Positions 8,109-17,245 are shown, counted from the first letter of the stretch. The stretch: 64,000 nucleotides of DNA from Cupriavidus pauculus (GCF_008693385.1 NZ_CP044067.1:2585501-2649500), one strand, 5' to 3'. Notes: generated by a model from the letters alone, not told the origin. Numbers and translations: made by a program.

Positions 8109-9674
8109 ATGGAAAGCATCGCAGAGATTGGCCATATCGGCAGCAAGGTGGTGGCGGGCCCGTGCATCCGCCTGCATCCCTCGGACAACGTCTATGTGGC
8201 GCGCATCAACGTCGCCATCGGCGACACCGTGCCGGGCGAGGACTGGAGCATTCGCGGGCAGGTGCCGGCCGGGCACAAGATTGCCGCGCGCGCGATACGC
8301 GCGGGCGAGCCGATCGTGAAGTACAACACGTGCATCGGCTTTGCCGCGACCGATATCGCGCCGGGCAGCTACGTGCATTCGCACAACATCAGCTTTCAGG
8401 AGTACGAGCGCGACTATGCGCATGCGCGCGACTACGTGCCCGTGGTGTCGGTGCCGCAGGCGCAGCAGGCCACGTTCGAAGGCATCGTCCGGGCCGACGG
8501 CCGCGTGGGCACGCGCAACTATCTGGCGATCCTCTCCACGGTCAACTGCTCGGCCACGGTGGTGAAAAAGATCGCCGAGTGGTTCACGCCCGAGCGGCTT
8601 GCGGACTATCCGAACGTCGACGGTGTGGTGGCGTTCAGCCATTCGCTGGGCTGCGGCATGGAGATGACCGGCGAGCCGATGGACCTGCTGCGCCGGACCA
8701 TGGCCGGCTACGCGCGGCATGCCAATGTCGGTGGCGCGCTCGTCGTGGGCCTGGGCTGCGAGCGCAACCAGCTGAAAGGGCTGCTCGATACGCAGTCGCT
8801 CGCGGCGGGACCGCTGCTGCGCGCGTTCGTGATGCAGGAAACCGGCGGCACGCGTCAGACCATTGAGGCGGGCATCGCCGCCGTGCGCGAGATGCTGCCC
8901 GAGGTCAACCGCGTCTCGCGCACCACGGTGCCGGCGAGCCATCTGACGGTGGGCCTGCAATGCGGCGGCTCGGACGGCTTCTCGTCGATCACGGCCAATC
9001 CGGCGCTCGGCGCGGCCGTCGATCTGCTGGCGCGCCACGGCGGTACGGCGATCCTGTCCGAGACGCCCGAGATCTACGGCGTCGAGCATACGCTGACGCG
9101 CCGCGCACGCAGCCGCGCGGTGGGCGAGAAGCTGATCGAACGCGTGCGCTGGTGGAAGGACGAGTACTCGGTGGGGCGCGACGTGCAGATCAATGGTGCG
9201 GTCAGCCCCGGCAATCAGATGGGCGGGCTCGCGAACATCTTCGAGAAGTCGCTGGGGTCGTCGATGAAGGGTGGCACGGGCCCGCTGATGGCCGTCTACC
9301 GTTACGCGGAGCCGGTAACCGAACACGGGCTGGTGTTTATGGACACGCCCGGGTACGATCCGGTCTCCGCGACGGGGCAGATCGCCGGCGGCGCGAATCT
9401 CATCGCGTTCACCACGGGCCGCGGCTCGATGTTCGGCGCCAAGCCCGTGCCCAGCGTGAAGCTCGCGACCAACTCGCCGATGTACCGGCGCCTCGAAGAG
9501 GACATGGACATCAATTGCGGCACGATCCTCGACGGCGAGAAGACCATCGAGCAGGTGGGCGAGGAGATTTTCCGGCTGATGCTGCGGACCGCTTCGGGCG
9601 CGCCGAGCAAGAGCGAGCTGCTCGGGCTCGGCGACCATGAGTTCGTGCCCTGGCATATCGGGATCATGAGCTAG
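8109..9674 (+). CDS. UxaA/GarD-family sugar-acid dehydratase
   Basis: A 521-residue protein of the altronate/galactarate dehydratase family. The N-terminal SAF-type domain (about residues 15-95) is followed by the long catalytic domain with FEGIVRADGRVGTRNYLAI, HSLGCGMEM, GLGCERNQ and CGGSDGFSSITANPALG. These enzymes use iron to remove water from aldonic or aldaric acids. The length fits both UxaA (about 495) and GarD (about 523), and I cannot decide between them. The start at 8109 follows the receptor stop by 8 bases with GGA just upstream. A divergent LysR gene probably controls the pair. Confidence 0.88.
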   Translation: MESIAEIGHIGSKVVAGPCIRLHPSDNVYVARINVAIGDTVPGEDWSIRGQVPAGHKIAARAIRAGEPIVKYNTCIGFAATDIAPGSYVHSHNISFQEYERDYAHARDYVPVVSVPQAQQATFEGIVRADGRVGTRNYLAILSTVNCSATVVKKIAEWFTPERLADYPNVDGVVAFSHSLGCGMEMTGEPMDLLRRTMAGYARHANVGGALVVGLGCERNQLKGLLDTQSLAAGPLLRAFVMQETGGTRQTIEAGIAAVREMLPEVNRVSRTTVPASHLTVGLQCGGSDGFSSITANPALGAAVDLLARHGGTAILSETPEIYGVEHTLTRRARSRAVGEKLIERVRWWKDEYSVGRDVQINGAVSPGNQMGGLANIFEKSLGSSMKGGTGPLMAVYRYAEPVTEHGLVFMDTPGYDPVSATGQIAGGANLIAFTTGRGSMFGAKPVPSVKLATNSPMYRRLEEDMDINCGTILDGEKTIEQVGEEIFRLMLRTASGAPSKSELLGLGDHEFVPWHIGIMS

Positions 9675-9838
9675 GCCTGGCACCCGTGCGGGAACCGGTT
9701 GGCAAAAGTGTTTTTTGTGTTGCAATGTGGTATTTCCCGATGTTTTGGGCGTTCCCATTGCGACACGCGGTTACCCGTGTCGCGCGGCCGCAACGGCATG
9801 CGGGCCGTATGTCTTTCTTTCACGGCAGCACAAAATCC

Positions 9839-9857
9839 GATAACGATTATCATTTAC
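9839..9857 (+). promoter_or_regulatory. Predicted Fur box upstream of the TonB-dependent receptor
   Basis: The 19-mer GATAACGATTATCATTTAC matches the classic Fur consensus GATAATGATAATCATTATC at 15 of 19 positions by direct comparison. It lies about 50 bases upstream of the receptor start, so iron-loaded Fur would be expected to block transcription. The surrounding DNA is noticeably AT-rich compared with the genes. Confidence 0.75.
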
Positions 9858-9905
9858 AATCGCCGGAATTTTGTGATCTTAATAAACACGCTGGAGAAGA
9901 AAGAG

Positions 9906-12026
9906 ATGGTTTCGAGCCGTCGCGGCCTGCCTGCCGCTCCCCTTGCCGGTCAACGCCTGGCGCTTTGCGCGACAGCCGGTGCCGTCATGCTGCTGTGTTC
10001 GATGTCCGGTCCCGCCGCAGCCCAGCAGGCACCCGCCGATGCACAGAAAGAAGTCACGCTGGACACGATTCAGGTGACCGGCAACTGGCTCGGCTCGGGC
10101 CTGCAGAACAGCGTCAAGGGTTTCGCGGGCGCGCGCACGGTCGTCAACCAGACCCAGATCGACCAGAGCGGCGCGTCCAATATCGGCGACGTGCTGCGCC
10201 GCGTGCCTGGCGTGCAGTCGAGCGACAACTCCGGTACGGCGGGCAGCGCCATTTCGCTCAACGTCGGGGTGCGCGGCCTGACCGGCCGCTATACGCCGCG
10301 TTCCACGGTGCTGCTGGACGGCATCCCGCTCGCGGTGGCGCCTTACGGTCAGCCGCAGCTGTCGTTCGCGCCGGTGAGCCTCGGCAATATCGATTCGATC
10401 GACGTCGTGCGCAGCGGCGGTTCGGTGCGCTACGGCCCGCAGAACGTCGGCGGCATCATCAACTTCACGACCAAGCCGATTCCGGCGGGCCCCGGCATTA
10501 CGGGCGACGCCGCGATTCGCGAGAACATCTTCACCACGGGTGGCTCCAACACGCAGTACAACGCGTTCGTCGGCACCACGCTCGACAGCGGCCTCGGCCT
10601 TGCGTTCCTGTATTCGGGCCAGACGGGCCGCGAATGGCGCAAGGGCAGCGACGACGACGTGAACGACATGGCCGTCAAGTTTTCGTACGACCTGACGCCC
10701 TCGCAGCAGTTCTACGGCAAGGTTTCGTACTACGACGTGAAGTCGCGCACGCCCGGTGGCCTCACGGTGGCGCAATTCAATGCCGACCCGTTCCAGAACA
10801 CGCGTCCAAACGACTACTGGAGCGGCAATCGCTACGGCTTCGATCTCGGCTACGTGAACGCGATCTCCGACAACCAGGAGTTCGAGATCCGCACGTTCTA
10901 TAACGACAGCTACCGCCAGAGCACGCTGACCAGCGGCGCGAACCTCGTGCACCAGCCGCGCAACTACTCGACGTTCGGCATCGAGCCGCGCTACACGCAT
11001 CGCCTGGCGCTCGGGCCCACCCTGCATGACATTACCGTGGGCTATCGCTACGTGCGAGAGCGTGGCGACGACAATTCGTACAACGTCAACGCCACGACCG
11101 GCGTCACGGGGCCGACCACCACGTTCGACAATGCGACCGACGCGCATGCGGTCTATATCGACGACCGGATCGCGATCGGCAACTGGCGTGTGACGCCGGG
11201 CCTGCGCTTCGAGCATATCGACACGAGCCGCCAGCAGCGCGGCACGGCCTCGCAATTCGAGAGCGTGAACAACAAGCCGCTGCCGGCGATCAATGTCTCG
11301 TATCTGGTCAACAATGCATGGACCGTGTTCGCGGACTACAGCACGTCGTTCGGCCCGGTGCAGAACATCCAGCTGAACTCGCAGACGCCGAACAACCCGC
11401 TGTCGCCTGAAGTGGCGCGCACGTTCGAAGTGGGGACGCGCTGGACGGACAACCAGATCAAGGCCGAGCTGAGCGCGTTCAAGATCAAGTTCGACAACCA
11501 GATTCTTCAGGTACCGGGGCTGGTGCCGGCCACGTTCCAGAACATCGGCGCGACGGACCACGACGGCGTGGAAGCGGCCATCGACTACTCGTTCGACCAG
11601 AAGAGCCTGCTGGCGGGCCTGAACGTGTATGCCAACTACACGTACACGCGCGCGATCCAGAAGTCCGGCACGACGGCGGGCCTCGACGTGCCGTTCTATT
11701 CGCGGAACACGGACACGGTGGGCGCGCGCTACAACTGGCGCGAGTGGACGTTCAATATCGCGACCACGCACCAGAGTTCGCAGTTCTCGGATCTCGCGAA
11801 TACGGTGCAGGAGTCGGCGGACGGCAGCAACGGCAAGATCCCGGGTTACCGTGTCTGGAACATCCAGGGCATGTTCAAGGTGCCGCGGATGAAGCGTACG
11901 GATATCGCGATCGGTATCAACAACCTGTTCGACAAGCGCTACTACACGCGTACCGCCGACGGCAACGCCGGCCGCCTCGTCGGTGCGCCGCGGACGGTGT
12001 ACGTGCAGGCACGTATCGGGTTCTGA
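9906..12026 (+). CDS. TonB-dependent outer-membrane receptor, FecA-like iron-chelate uptake
   Basis: A 706-residue outer-membrane receptor. A signal peptide (about residues 1-40, ending AAAQQ) is followed by a TonB-box-like stretch LDTIQVTG, a plug domain (about 55-165, with IGDVLRRVPGVQ and GGSVRYGPQNVGGIINFTTK) and a beta-barrel ending in the expected terminal Phe (VQARIGF). It would import a ferric siderophore or ferric citrate using TonB energy. There is no N-terminal signalling (STN) domain and no FecI/FecR pair, so control is probably simple Fur repression through the box at 9839. GGAGAAG precedes the ATG. The exact ligand is unknown. Confidence 0.9.
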   Translation: MVSSRRGLPAAPLAGQRLALCATAGAVMLLCSMSGPAAAQQAPADAQKEVTLDTIQVTGNWLGSGLQNSVKGFAGARTVVNQTQIDQSGASNIGDVLRRVPGVQSSDNSGTAGSAISLNVGVRGLTGRYTPRSTVLLDGIPLAVAPYGQPQLSFAPVSLGNIDSIDVVRSGGSVRYGPQNVGGIINFTTKPIPAGPGITGDAAIRENIFTTGGSNTQYNAFVGTTLDSGLGLAFLYSGQTGREWRKGSDDDVNDMAVKFSYDLTPSQQFYGKVSYYDVKSRTPGGLTVAQFNADPFQNTRPNDYWSGNRYGFDLGYVNAISDNQEFEIRTFYNDSYRQSTLTSGANLVHQPRNYSTFGIEPRYTHRLALGPTLHDITVGYRYVRERGDDNSYNVNATTGVTGPTTTFDNATDAHAVYIDDRIAIGNWRVTPGLRFEHIDTSRQQRGTASQFESVNNKPLPAINVSYLVNNAWTVFADYSTSFGPVQNIQLNSQTPNNPLSPEVARTFEVGTRWTDNQIKAELSAFKIKFDNQILQVPGLVPATFQNIGATDHDGVEAAIDYSFDQKSLLAGLNVYANYTYTRAIQKSGTTAGLDVPFYSRNTDTVGARYNWREWTFNIATTHQSSQFSDLANTVQESADGSNGKIPGYRVWNIQGMFKVPRMKRTDIAIGINNLFDKRYYTRTADGNAGRLVGAPRTVYVQARIGF

Positions 12027-12029
12027 GGG

Positions 12030-12929
12030 TTATCGCGCGGGATAATCCCGCGCAATGATCTCCTGCAGGTAGCCACACACCGCCTTCACCCGGGGCGTAT
12101 GCTGCAACTCCTTGTGCACGGCAAGGTACAGCATGCGCTCCACCTCCACCCGCCGACCCAGCACCCGCACGAGCCCGAATCGCTCGGCCCGGGCAAACGT
12201 CGGCAGCATCACGATTCCGCCCCCGCCCGCCGCGGAGAACATCTGCGCGAGCATGCTCGACGAGTGGAAGACCACGCGCGGATTCGGTACGCCTTCGCGT
12301 AGCCATCGCACCGTATCGAGCTGAATCAGATCGTCGACATAGGACACGAAGTCGTGACCGGCGAGGTCATCGACCGATCGCGGCGTGCCCGCGCGTTCGA
12401 GGTATTCCGGCGCGGCGTAGAGATGGAGCTGAAACGCCCCGATCGCCGATACCGCGAGCCCGCGCCCCGCCGACGGAAAGAAGCTGATAAAGATATCGGC
12501 CTCGCGACGGTTCACCTGCACCTGGTTGGACGAGGTCACGAGCTCGACCTCGAGCAACGGAAACCGTTCGCGTAGCGCCACGAACTCCGCGGCAAGGTAG
12601 AGCGAGGCAATTCCCTCCATCGTCGCCACCCGCACGTGCCCGCACGGCGTCCGGTCGCTGGCGATCGCTGGCTCGGTAATGGCCAGCGCCCCGCGCTCCA
12701 TGTCCTGCACGCAGGTCAGCAGCTCCAGGCCCCGCGGCGTGGGATGCAGCCCCGCACTGTCCCGAATGAAAAGCGTCTCGTTGAGCGACGCCTCGAGCGC
12801 CGCAATCCGGCGGCTGACGGTGGAGTCGTCGATGCGAAGCTGCCGCGCCGCGGCAGTCAGGGTCTTGCTGCGATTGACCTCGAGGAAAATGCGAAGGTCA
12901 TCCCAGTTGAGTCGGGTCGGTAATGGCAT
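12030..12929 (-). CDS. LysR-family transcriptional regulator
   Basis: A 299-residue LysR protein, with an HTH at about residues 5-65 (LNWDDLRIFLEVNRSKTLTA then STVSRRIAALE) and a substrate-binding domain to the end. The ATG at 12929 is chosen; an in-frame GTG four codons upstream is possible, and neither has a clear ribosome site. It converges on the TonB receptor with 3 bases between stops, and lies upstream of the nitrilase end in the same orientation, so its target is not obvious. A 9-bp palindrome, GCGCGGGAT-A-ATCCCGCGC at 12035-12053, falls in its last codons and could help end transcription. Confidence 0.88.
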   Translation of the reverse strand: MPLPTRLNWDDLRIFLEVNRSKTLTAAARQLRIDDSTVSRRIAALEASLNETLFIRDSAGLHPTPRGLELLTCVQDMERGALAITEPAIASDRTPCGHVRVATMEGIASLYLAAEFVALRERFPLLEVELVTSSNQVQVNRREADIFISFFPSAGRGLAVSAIGAFQLHLYAAPEYLERAGTPRSVDDLAGHDFVSYVDDLIQLDTVRWLREGVPNPRVVFHSSSMLAQMFSAAGGGGIVMLPTFARAERFGLVRVLGRRVEVERMLYLAVHKELQHTPRVKAVCGYLQEIIARDYPAR

Positions 12930-12995
12930 GGCGGCGGGCACGGGCAGGGCGGGGCGTTGCAGCGATTATGCCGGTGCTTGGCCCCGTCCCGCCAT

Positions 12996-13019
12996 GGGAC
13001 CAAGGGACCAAGGGACCAA
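12996..13019. repeat. Three tandem copies of an 8-bp unit GGGACCAA
   Basis: Three perfect copies (12996-13003, 13004-13011, 13012-13019) lie between the start of the LysR gene and the stop of the nitrilase gene. A fourth degenerate unit begins GGGCC. The array is intergenic, so length change would not alter a protein. Confidence 0.85.
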
Positions 13020-13037
13020 GGGCCATATGGCGGTGCG

Positions 13038-14105
13038 TCAGCGCACCGCATCCTCGAACGCGAAGGCCCCCTCGCTGGCCACCGTTCCGGCGCCCTCGCG
13101 CGCGGCGGGCCGCGTGGCCCCGACGTTGTCGGACGTGAACGTGGCGGGCGTCAGTCGCCGCCGGTCGATCCGCACATCGAACACGTCGAAGCGGTTGTAG
13201 TACCCCACGATATCGTGGAACTGCTTCGGCTCGATGCAGGCATCGAGGTCGAACGTCGCATAGGCCAGGCCCTCGTCGTGCTGGAGCGTATCGCCGATCA
13301 CGGCCCCGGTGGGGTCGAGGAACTGCGTCGCGGCCCGCGGCGTGCGCTCGATGACCTCGCGCGCCTGCGCGTCGCCACTTTCGCACAAGGCCTCGATCAT
13401 CGCGTTGTCCATGAAGCCCGCATTGAGAATGCCGAATGCCTTGGCTTCGAACGAATGTCCGCCCGCGCGGATGCGATTGGCCGCGAGGTTGTCGAAGTTC
13501 TGGCCGGAGCCCGGCAGGCGCGTCGGCCAGATCGCGGGCCATGCCGAGATATGGATCTGCTCGCCCTGCGCGGCCAGCGCATAGCGCGCGAGCGGGTTGG
13601 TGTTCTCGCCGCAGATCAGCGCGCCGATCTTGCCGATGCGGGTGTCGCTCACGCGCAGGCCGTGGCCATCGCCGGGCGCCCACACCATCTTCTCGTAGAA
13701 CGTCGGCACGAGCTTGCGATGGTGGTTCAGCAAAGCGCCATCGTCGCCGATCATCGCGTTGGAGTTCCAGATGCAGCCGACGCTGACCTCGCTGCTCTCG
13801 CTGAAGCCGATCGACACGAACACGCCGTTGCGGCGGGCCGCGGCGCGGATTTGCGCCATCTCGGGCCCGTCGATGCGGATGCTGTTGTTCACCATGCGGT
13901 GGAACCATTCGTGGTTGTAGATCGGCGCCCACAGCGCGGCCCAGACCGGAAAGCCCGGGATGAACGATTCGGGAAACACCACGAGCTCGGCGCCATGGCG
14001 CGCGGCTTCATCGATCAGCGAGACAGCCTTGGCGGCGGTGGCCGCCGCATTCATGTACACCGGCGCGGCATGCGCGGCGGCGACCTTGACGATAGGAAGA
14101 GTCAT
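13038..14105 (-). CDS. Nitrilase-family carbon-nitrogen hydrolase
   Basis: A 355-residue nitrilase. The catalytic triad is complete: Glu46 in VVFPESF, Lys131 in HHRKLVPTF and Cys165 in LICGENTNPLARYA. Length and the PESFIPGFPVW and CGENTNPLAR motifs fit true nitrilases that turn R-CN into the carboxylic acid and ammonia; a cyanide-hydrolysing member is less likely but not excluded. I used the ATG at 14105; an in-frame TTG 18 bases upstream exists and neither has a good ribosome site. It is 27 bases behind an ActP-like symporter, suggesting one operon that handles a nitrile-derived short acid. Confidence 0.9.
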   Translation of the reverse strand: MTLPIVKVAAAHAAPVYMNAAATAAKAVSLIDEAARHGAELVVFPESFIPGFPVWAALWAPIYNHEWFHRMVNNSIRIDGPEMAQIRAAARRNGVFVSIGFSESSEVSVGCIWNSNAMIGDDGALLNHHRKLVPTFYEKMVWAPGDGHGLRVSDTRIGKIGALICGENTNPLARYALAAQGEQIHISAWPAIWPTRLPGSGQNFDNLAANRIRAGGHSFEAKAFGILNAGFMDNAMIEALCESGDAQAREVIERTPRAATQFLDPTGAVIGDTLQHDEGLAYATFDLDACIEPKQFHDIVGYYNRFDVFDVRIDRRRLTPATFTSDNVGATRPAAREGAGTVASEGAFAFEDAVR

Positions 14106-14132
14106 ATCAGTGTGTGCGGACAAAACAATGAA

Positions 14133-15863
14133 TCAATGCGAAACCGCGTCGGCGATGCCCATGCCGGTCTCGCGGCGGACGGCCATTTCGGGCCAGCGAG
14201 ACTCGGACAGGCGGCTGCGCGTCAGCAGCGAGAACACGATCACGAGCAGAAAGCCGATGGGAATCGAGACAATGCCGGGATTGCGCAGCGAGATCAGCGG
14301 ATGATCGAGCCCGATGATGCTCGGATAGGTCATGTTGGGCGACACCAGTACCATGCCGATGGACACCAGCGTGCCGCCGACGACGCCGGCCACCACCCCC
14401 GCCGTATTGCAGCGGCGCCAGTAGAGCGTGCAGACGAGCGCGGGCAGGTTGGCCGAGGCCGCCACGGCGTAGCCGAGCCCCACCAGATGCGCGACGTTCT
14501 GGCCCTTGGCCGCGATACCCGCGGCCACGCAGACCACGGCGGTCAGCAACGTGGCGATGCGCGCGGCCACCACCTGTTCGCGGTCCGTCGCATGGCCGTT
14601 GCGGATCGCGCCGACATAGACGTCGTGGGCGAGCGACGAGGCCGCGGCCAGCGTCAGGCCGGCGACCACCGCGACGATCGTCGCGAAGGCCACCGCGGCC
14701 ACCACCGCGAGCATGAAGTTGCCCAGCAGGCTGTCGGGCCCGCCGCCGAGGAACTGCGCGAGCATCGGCGCGGCCAGGTTGCCGCCCTTGTCGAGCGCAA
14801 GGATGGCCTTCGGGCCGACGTTCAGCGCCGCCGAGAAGCCGATGACGACGATCAGCAGATGGCACAGGCCGATCGCGAACATCGCATACAGCGCCGACGT
14901 GCGGGCGTCCTTCGCGCTCTTGACGGTGAAGAAGCGCATGAGGATGTGCGGCATCGCGGCGGTCCCGAGCACGAGCGCCATGCCCAGCGAGATCTGCTCG
15001 ACGGGGCTCTTCAGATACAGCGCGGGTTCGAGGAAGCGGCGGCCGGCCTCTTCCACCGAGAGCGTCGATTGCCCCTTCAGCAGCGTGTCCAGCACATGGC
15101 GCTGGATGGCATCGTTGTGGATGACGCTGCGGAAAAACGCTTCGATGTCGAAGCCGTACGGAATCCACGACAGCACGACGAGCACGATGCAGAACGAGAT
15201 CAGCAGGAACGCCTTCAGCACCTGCACCGACGTGGTGGCGCGCATGCCGCCGAACAGCACGTAGGTCAGCATCAGCGCACCCACCGCGCAGACGGAGATC
15301 TCGTATGGGATACCGATCAGCGCGCGCACGATCACGGCGCCGCCGACGATCTGCGGGACCATGTAGAACAGCGCGACCAGCACGCTGGATACCGCGACCA
15401 CGAGCTTGGTCGCGCGGAAGCTGTTGCGATACGCGAGCACATCGCCCAGCGTGTAGCGGCCCAGGTTGCGGCAGGGCTCGGCAATCAGCAGCAGCACCGG
15501 CACGAACGAGATAAAGAAACCGGCGACGTAGCTGATGCCGTCGAGGCCGTACAGCGCGATCAGTCCCGACACGCCGAGGAAGGCCGCGGCCGACAGGTAG
15601 TCGCCGGCAATCGCCATGCCGTTCATGCGCGCGCTGATGCCGCCGCCGGCCGTGTAGAAGTCGCTCGCGGTGGCATTGCGGCGCGCCGCGAACCACGTGA
15701 TGGCCAGCGTCAGCGAGAACAGCACCGCGAACACGATGACGGTCATCGCGCGATTGCCCTCGGTGACGAGCGTGGCTTCCGCGGCGTGGGCGGTGCCGAG
15801 CGTCAGCGGCGATGCGGCAATGGCGGCGATGGCGGCAAGAAGGTGGGGAATACGCGCTTTCAT
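14133..15863 (-). CDS. ActP-like sodium:solute symporter
   Basis: A 576-residue member of the sodium:solute symporter family, closest in layout to acetate permease ActP. An N-terminal signal-like segment (to about residue 28, AHA) precedes about 13 hydrophobic helices; motifs include FYTAGGGISARMNGMAIAGD and the C-terminal MTYPSIIG loop. It would bring a short monocarboxylate into the cell with sodium. The ATG at 15863 follows a GAGGAG site that overlaps the stop of the upstream DUF485 gene, as in yjcH-actP pairs. No acetyl-CoA synthetase is nearby; the next gene is a nitrilase. Confidence 0.9.
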   Translation of the reverse strand: MKARIPHLLAAIAAIAASPLTLGTAHAAEATLVTEGNRAMTVIVFAVLFSLTLAITWFAARRNATASDFYTAGGGISARMNGMAIAGDYLSAAAFLGVSGLIALYGLDGISYVAGFFISFVPVLLLIAEPCRNLGRYTLGDVLAYRNSFRATKLVVAVSSVLVALFYMVPQIVGGAVIVRALIGIPYEISVCAVGALMLTYVLFGGMRATTSVQVLKAFLLISFCIVLVVLSWIPYGFDIEAFFRSVIHNDAIQRHVLDTLLKGQSTLSVEEAGRRFLEPALYLKSPVEQISLGMALVLGTAAMPHILMRFFTVKSAKDARTSALYAMFAIGLCHLLIVVIGFSAALNVGPKAILALDKGGNLAAPMLAQFLGGGPDSLLGNFMLAVVAAVAFATIVAVVAGLTLAAASSLAHDVYVGAIRNGHATDREQVVAARIATLLTAVVCVAAGIAAKGQNVAHLVGLGYAVAASANLPALVCTLYWRRCNTAGVVAGVVGGTLVSIGMVLVSPNMTYPSIIGLDHPLISLRNPGIVSIPIGFLLVIVFSLLTRSRLSESRWPEMAVRRETGMGIADAVSH

Positions 15864-15874
15864 GGCCGGGCTCC

Positions 15875-16219
15875 TCACGCTGCCACCGCGTGGGCGGCCT
15901 CAGGCTCCGGGGACGGGGCCTGCGAGATCAGTGCATCGGCCATCGCATCGAGCCGGCGCAGCTTTGCCGCATAGGCCCAGGCGATGACGCCGCCGACGAA
16001 ATACTGGCCGCACAGGTACCAGAGCCCGAAGTTGGTCGAGGCCGTGACTCGAATCTCGAACAGGCTGGAACCGATGCCGGCGAGCACGGGCACGGCGAAG
16101 AACATCGTCATGCTGATCGCGAACAGGGTCAGCACGACGCGCCTGCGGGTGCGCACCAGCCGCTGGAATTCTGGGTTCTGGTACAGCGCCTCGTAGGCGC
16201 GTGGTGATGGTTTGATCAT
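15875..16219 (-). CDS. DUF485 membrane protein (YjcH-like)
   Basis: A 114-residue protein with two hydrophobic segments (about residues 27-50 and 62-85) and the DUF485 pattern: an N-terminal NPEFQRLVRTRRR stretch and a central WYLCGQYFVGGVIAWAYA helix. Such proteins are almost always encoded just before ActP-type symporters, as here, and may assist the transporter; the molecular role is unknown. It is the first gene of the leftward DUF485-symporter-nitrilase operon. Confidence 0.88.
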   Translation of the reverse strand: MIKPSPRAYEALYQNPEFQRLVRTRRRVVLTLFAISMTMFFAVPVLAGIGSSLFEIRVTASTNFGLWYLCGQYFVGGVIAWAYAAKLRRLDAMADALISQAPSPEPEAAHAVAA

Positions 16220-16302
16220 GCTGCTCTCTCCCGATGACGATCAATCTGGCTGCATTCTTGTTCGATTCGTGCAACGGCGAAAAGGAGAGAGTTCGCAGAT
16301 GC

Positions 16303-16353
16303 CTCTGCAAAAATGCAGAGTGGCGCGCAATGGTGCATGGCTTTTTTGCAGAG
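16303..16353. promoter_or_regulatory. Inverted repeat in the divergent DUF485/MOSC promoter region
   Basis: CTCTGCAAAAA at 16303-16313 is matched by TTTTTGCAGAG at 16343-16353, a perfect 11-bp inverted repeat. A third half-site TGCAGAG at 16314-16320 forms a tighter 7-bp dyad (4-bp spacer) with the left arm. The group lies about 84-134 bases upstream of the DUF485-symporter-nitrilase operon and looks like a multi-half-site operator; the regulator is unknown. Confidence 0.5.
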
Positions 16354-16471
16354 CACCAATTCGGGTGGGTGTGCACCGTTTTCGCGCCGGGATTCGTGTG
16401 GCAAAAGCACTTGGCGAACGGTTTGTGGCGCGGCAACATAGGGACCTCGCTTACGCCATCTGCCTACCGCC

Positions 16472-17245
16472 ATGAACATCCAGTCGCTATACCGCTATCC
16501 GGTCAAGGGCCTGTCGCCCGAAACGCTCGCCAGCGTGGACCTGCATGCCGCGCAGGGGTTTCCGCTCGACCGCGCCTACGCGGTCACGGACGGTTCGCTC
16601 GATTTCGACCCGGCGCACCCAGTGCCCGCGCCGAAGACGCAGTTCCTGATGCTGGCCAAGTACGAAAAGCTTGCGCGCCTGAAGACGCGCTTCGTCGAGT
16701 CATCGGCGCAACTGGAACTGGCCGAGGACGGCAGGGTGTCGCGGTTCGATCTTGCCGACGACGCGGACCGCAAGGGGCTCGCGGATTATCTGCAGCGGTA
16801 TCTCGACGTGCCGCTGCCGGGCACGCCGCGCGTGGTCAACGCGCCGAATTTCCAGTTCACGGATGTGAGCGTGCGGTCGGAAGCGCTGATGCGCAGCATC
16901 TCGCTGATCAACCTCGATACGGTGGCCGACTTCGCGCGCCATCTGGACCACCCGCTGGATCCGCTGCGTTTTCGCGCAAACCTGTATTTCTCGGGACAGC
17001 CCGCGTGGACGGAAATGGAATGGGTCGATCGCGAACTGACGATCGGCGACGTGGTACTGAAGGTCGTGCGGCGCACGAAACGCTGCGCGGCCACGAGCGT
17101 GGATCCGCAGACGGGTATCCGCGACCTCAATATTCCGGTGTCGCTGCTGCAGTACGTGAAGCACGGGGACCTCGGCATCTATGCCGAGGTGGTGCGGGGC
17201 GGGACGATCCGCCCGGGAGACGAGCTGGTGCTGCGGGACGCGTGA
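16472..17245 (+). CDS. MOSC domain-containing protein
   Basis: A 257-residue protein with an N-terminal MOSC beta-barrel region (IQSLYRYPVKGLSPE, about residues 1-120) and a C-terminal MOSC domain containing the conserved cysteine C205 in RRTKRCAATSVDPQTG. Relatives (YcbX, YiiM, mARC types) use the molybdenum cofactor to reduce N-hydroxylated compounds. No ferredoxin domain is fused, unlike YcbX, so an external electron donor would be needed. It stands alone: divergent from the DUF485 operon and convergent with a Bug receptor 19 bases away. Confidence 0.88.
   Translation: MNIQSLYRYPVKGLSPETLASVDLHAAQGFPLDRAYAVTDGSLDFDPAHPVPAPKTQFLMLAKYEKLARLKTRFVESSAQLELAEDGRVSRFDLADDADRKGLADYLQRYLDVPLPGTPRVVNAPNFQFTDVSVRSEALMRSISLINLDTVADFARHLDHPLDPLRFRANLYFSGQPAWTEMEWVDRELTIGDVVLKVVRRTKRCAATSVDPQTGIRDLNIPVSLLQYVKHGDLGIYAEVVRGGTIRPGDELVLRDA

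Noticed and set aside
9839..12026. FecIR-type surface signalling for the TonB receptor
   Set aside because: The receptor has no N-terminal signalling domain and no sigma/anti-sigma genes are adjacent.
12957..15974. A 1005-codon open frame antisense to the nitrilase and symporter genes
   Set aside because: It is a GC-rich shadow: composition is dominated by Arg, His and Asp with no motif, while the opposite strand encodes two clear families.
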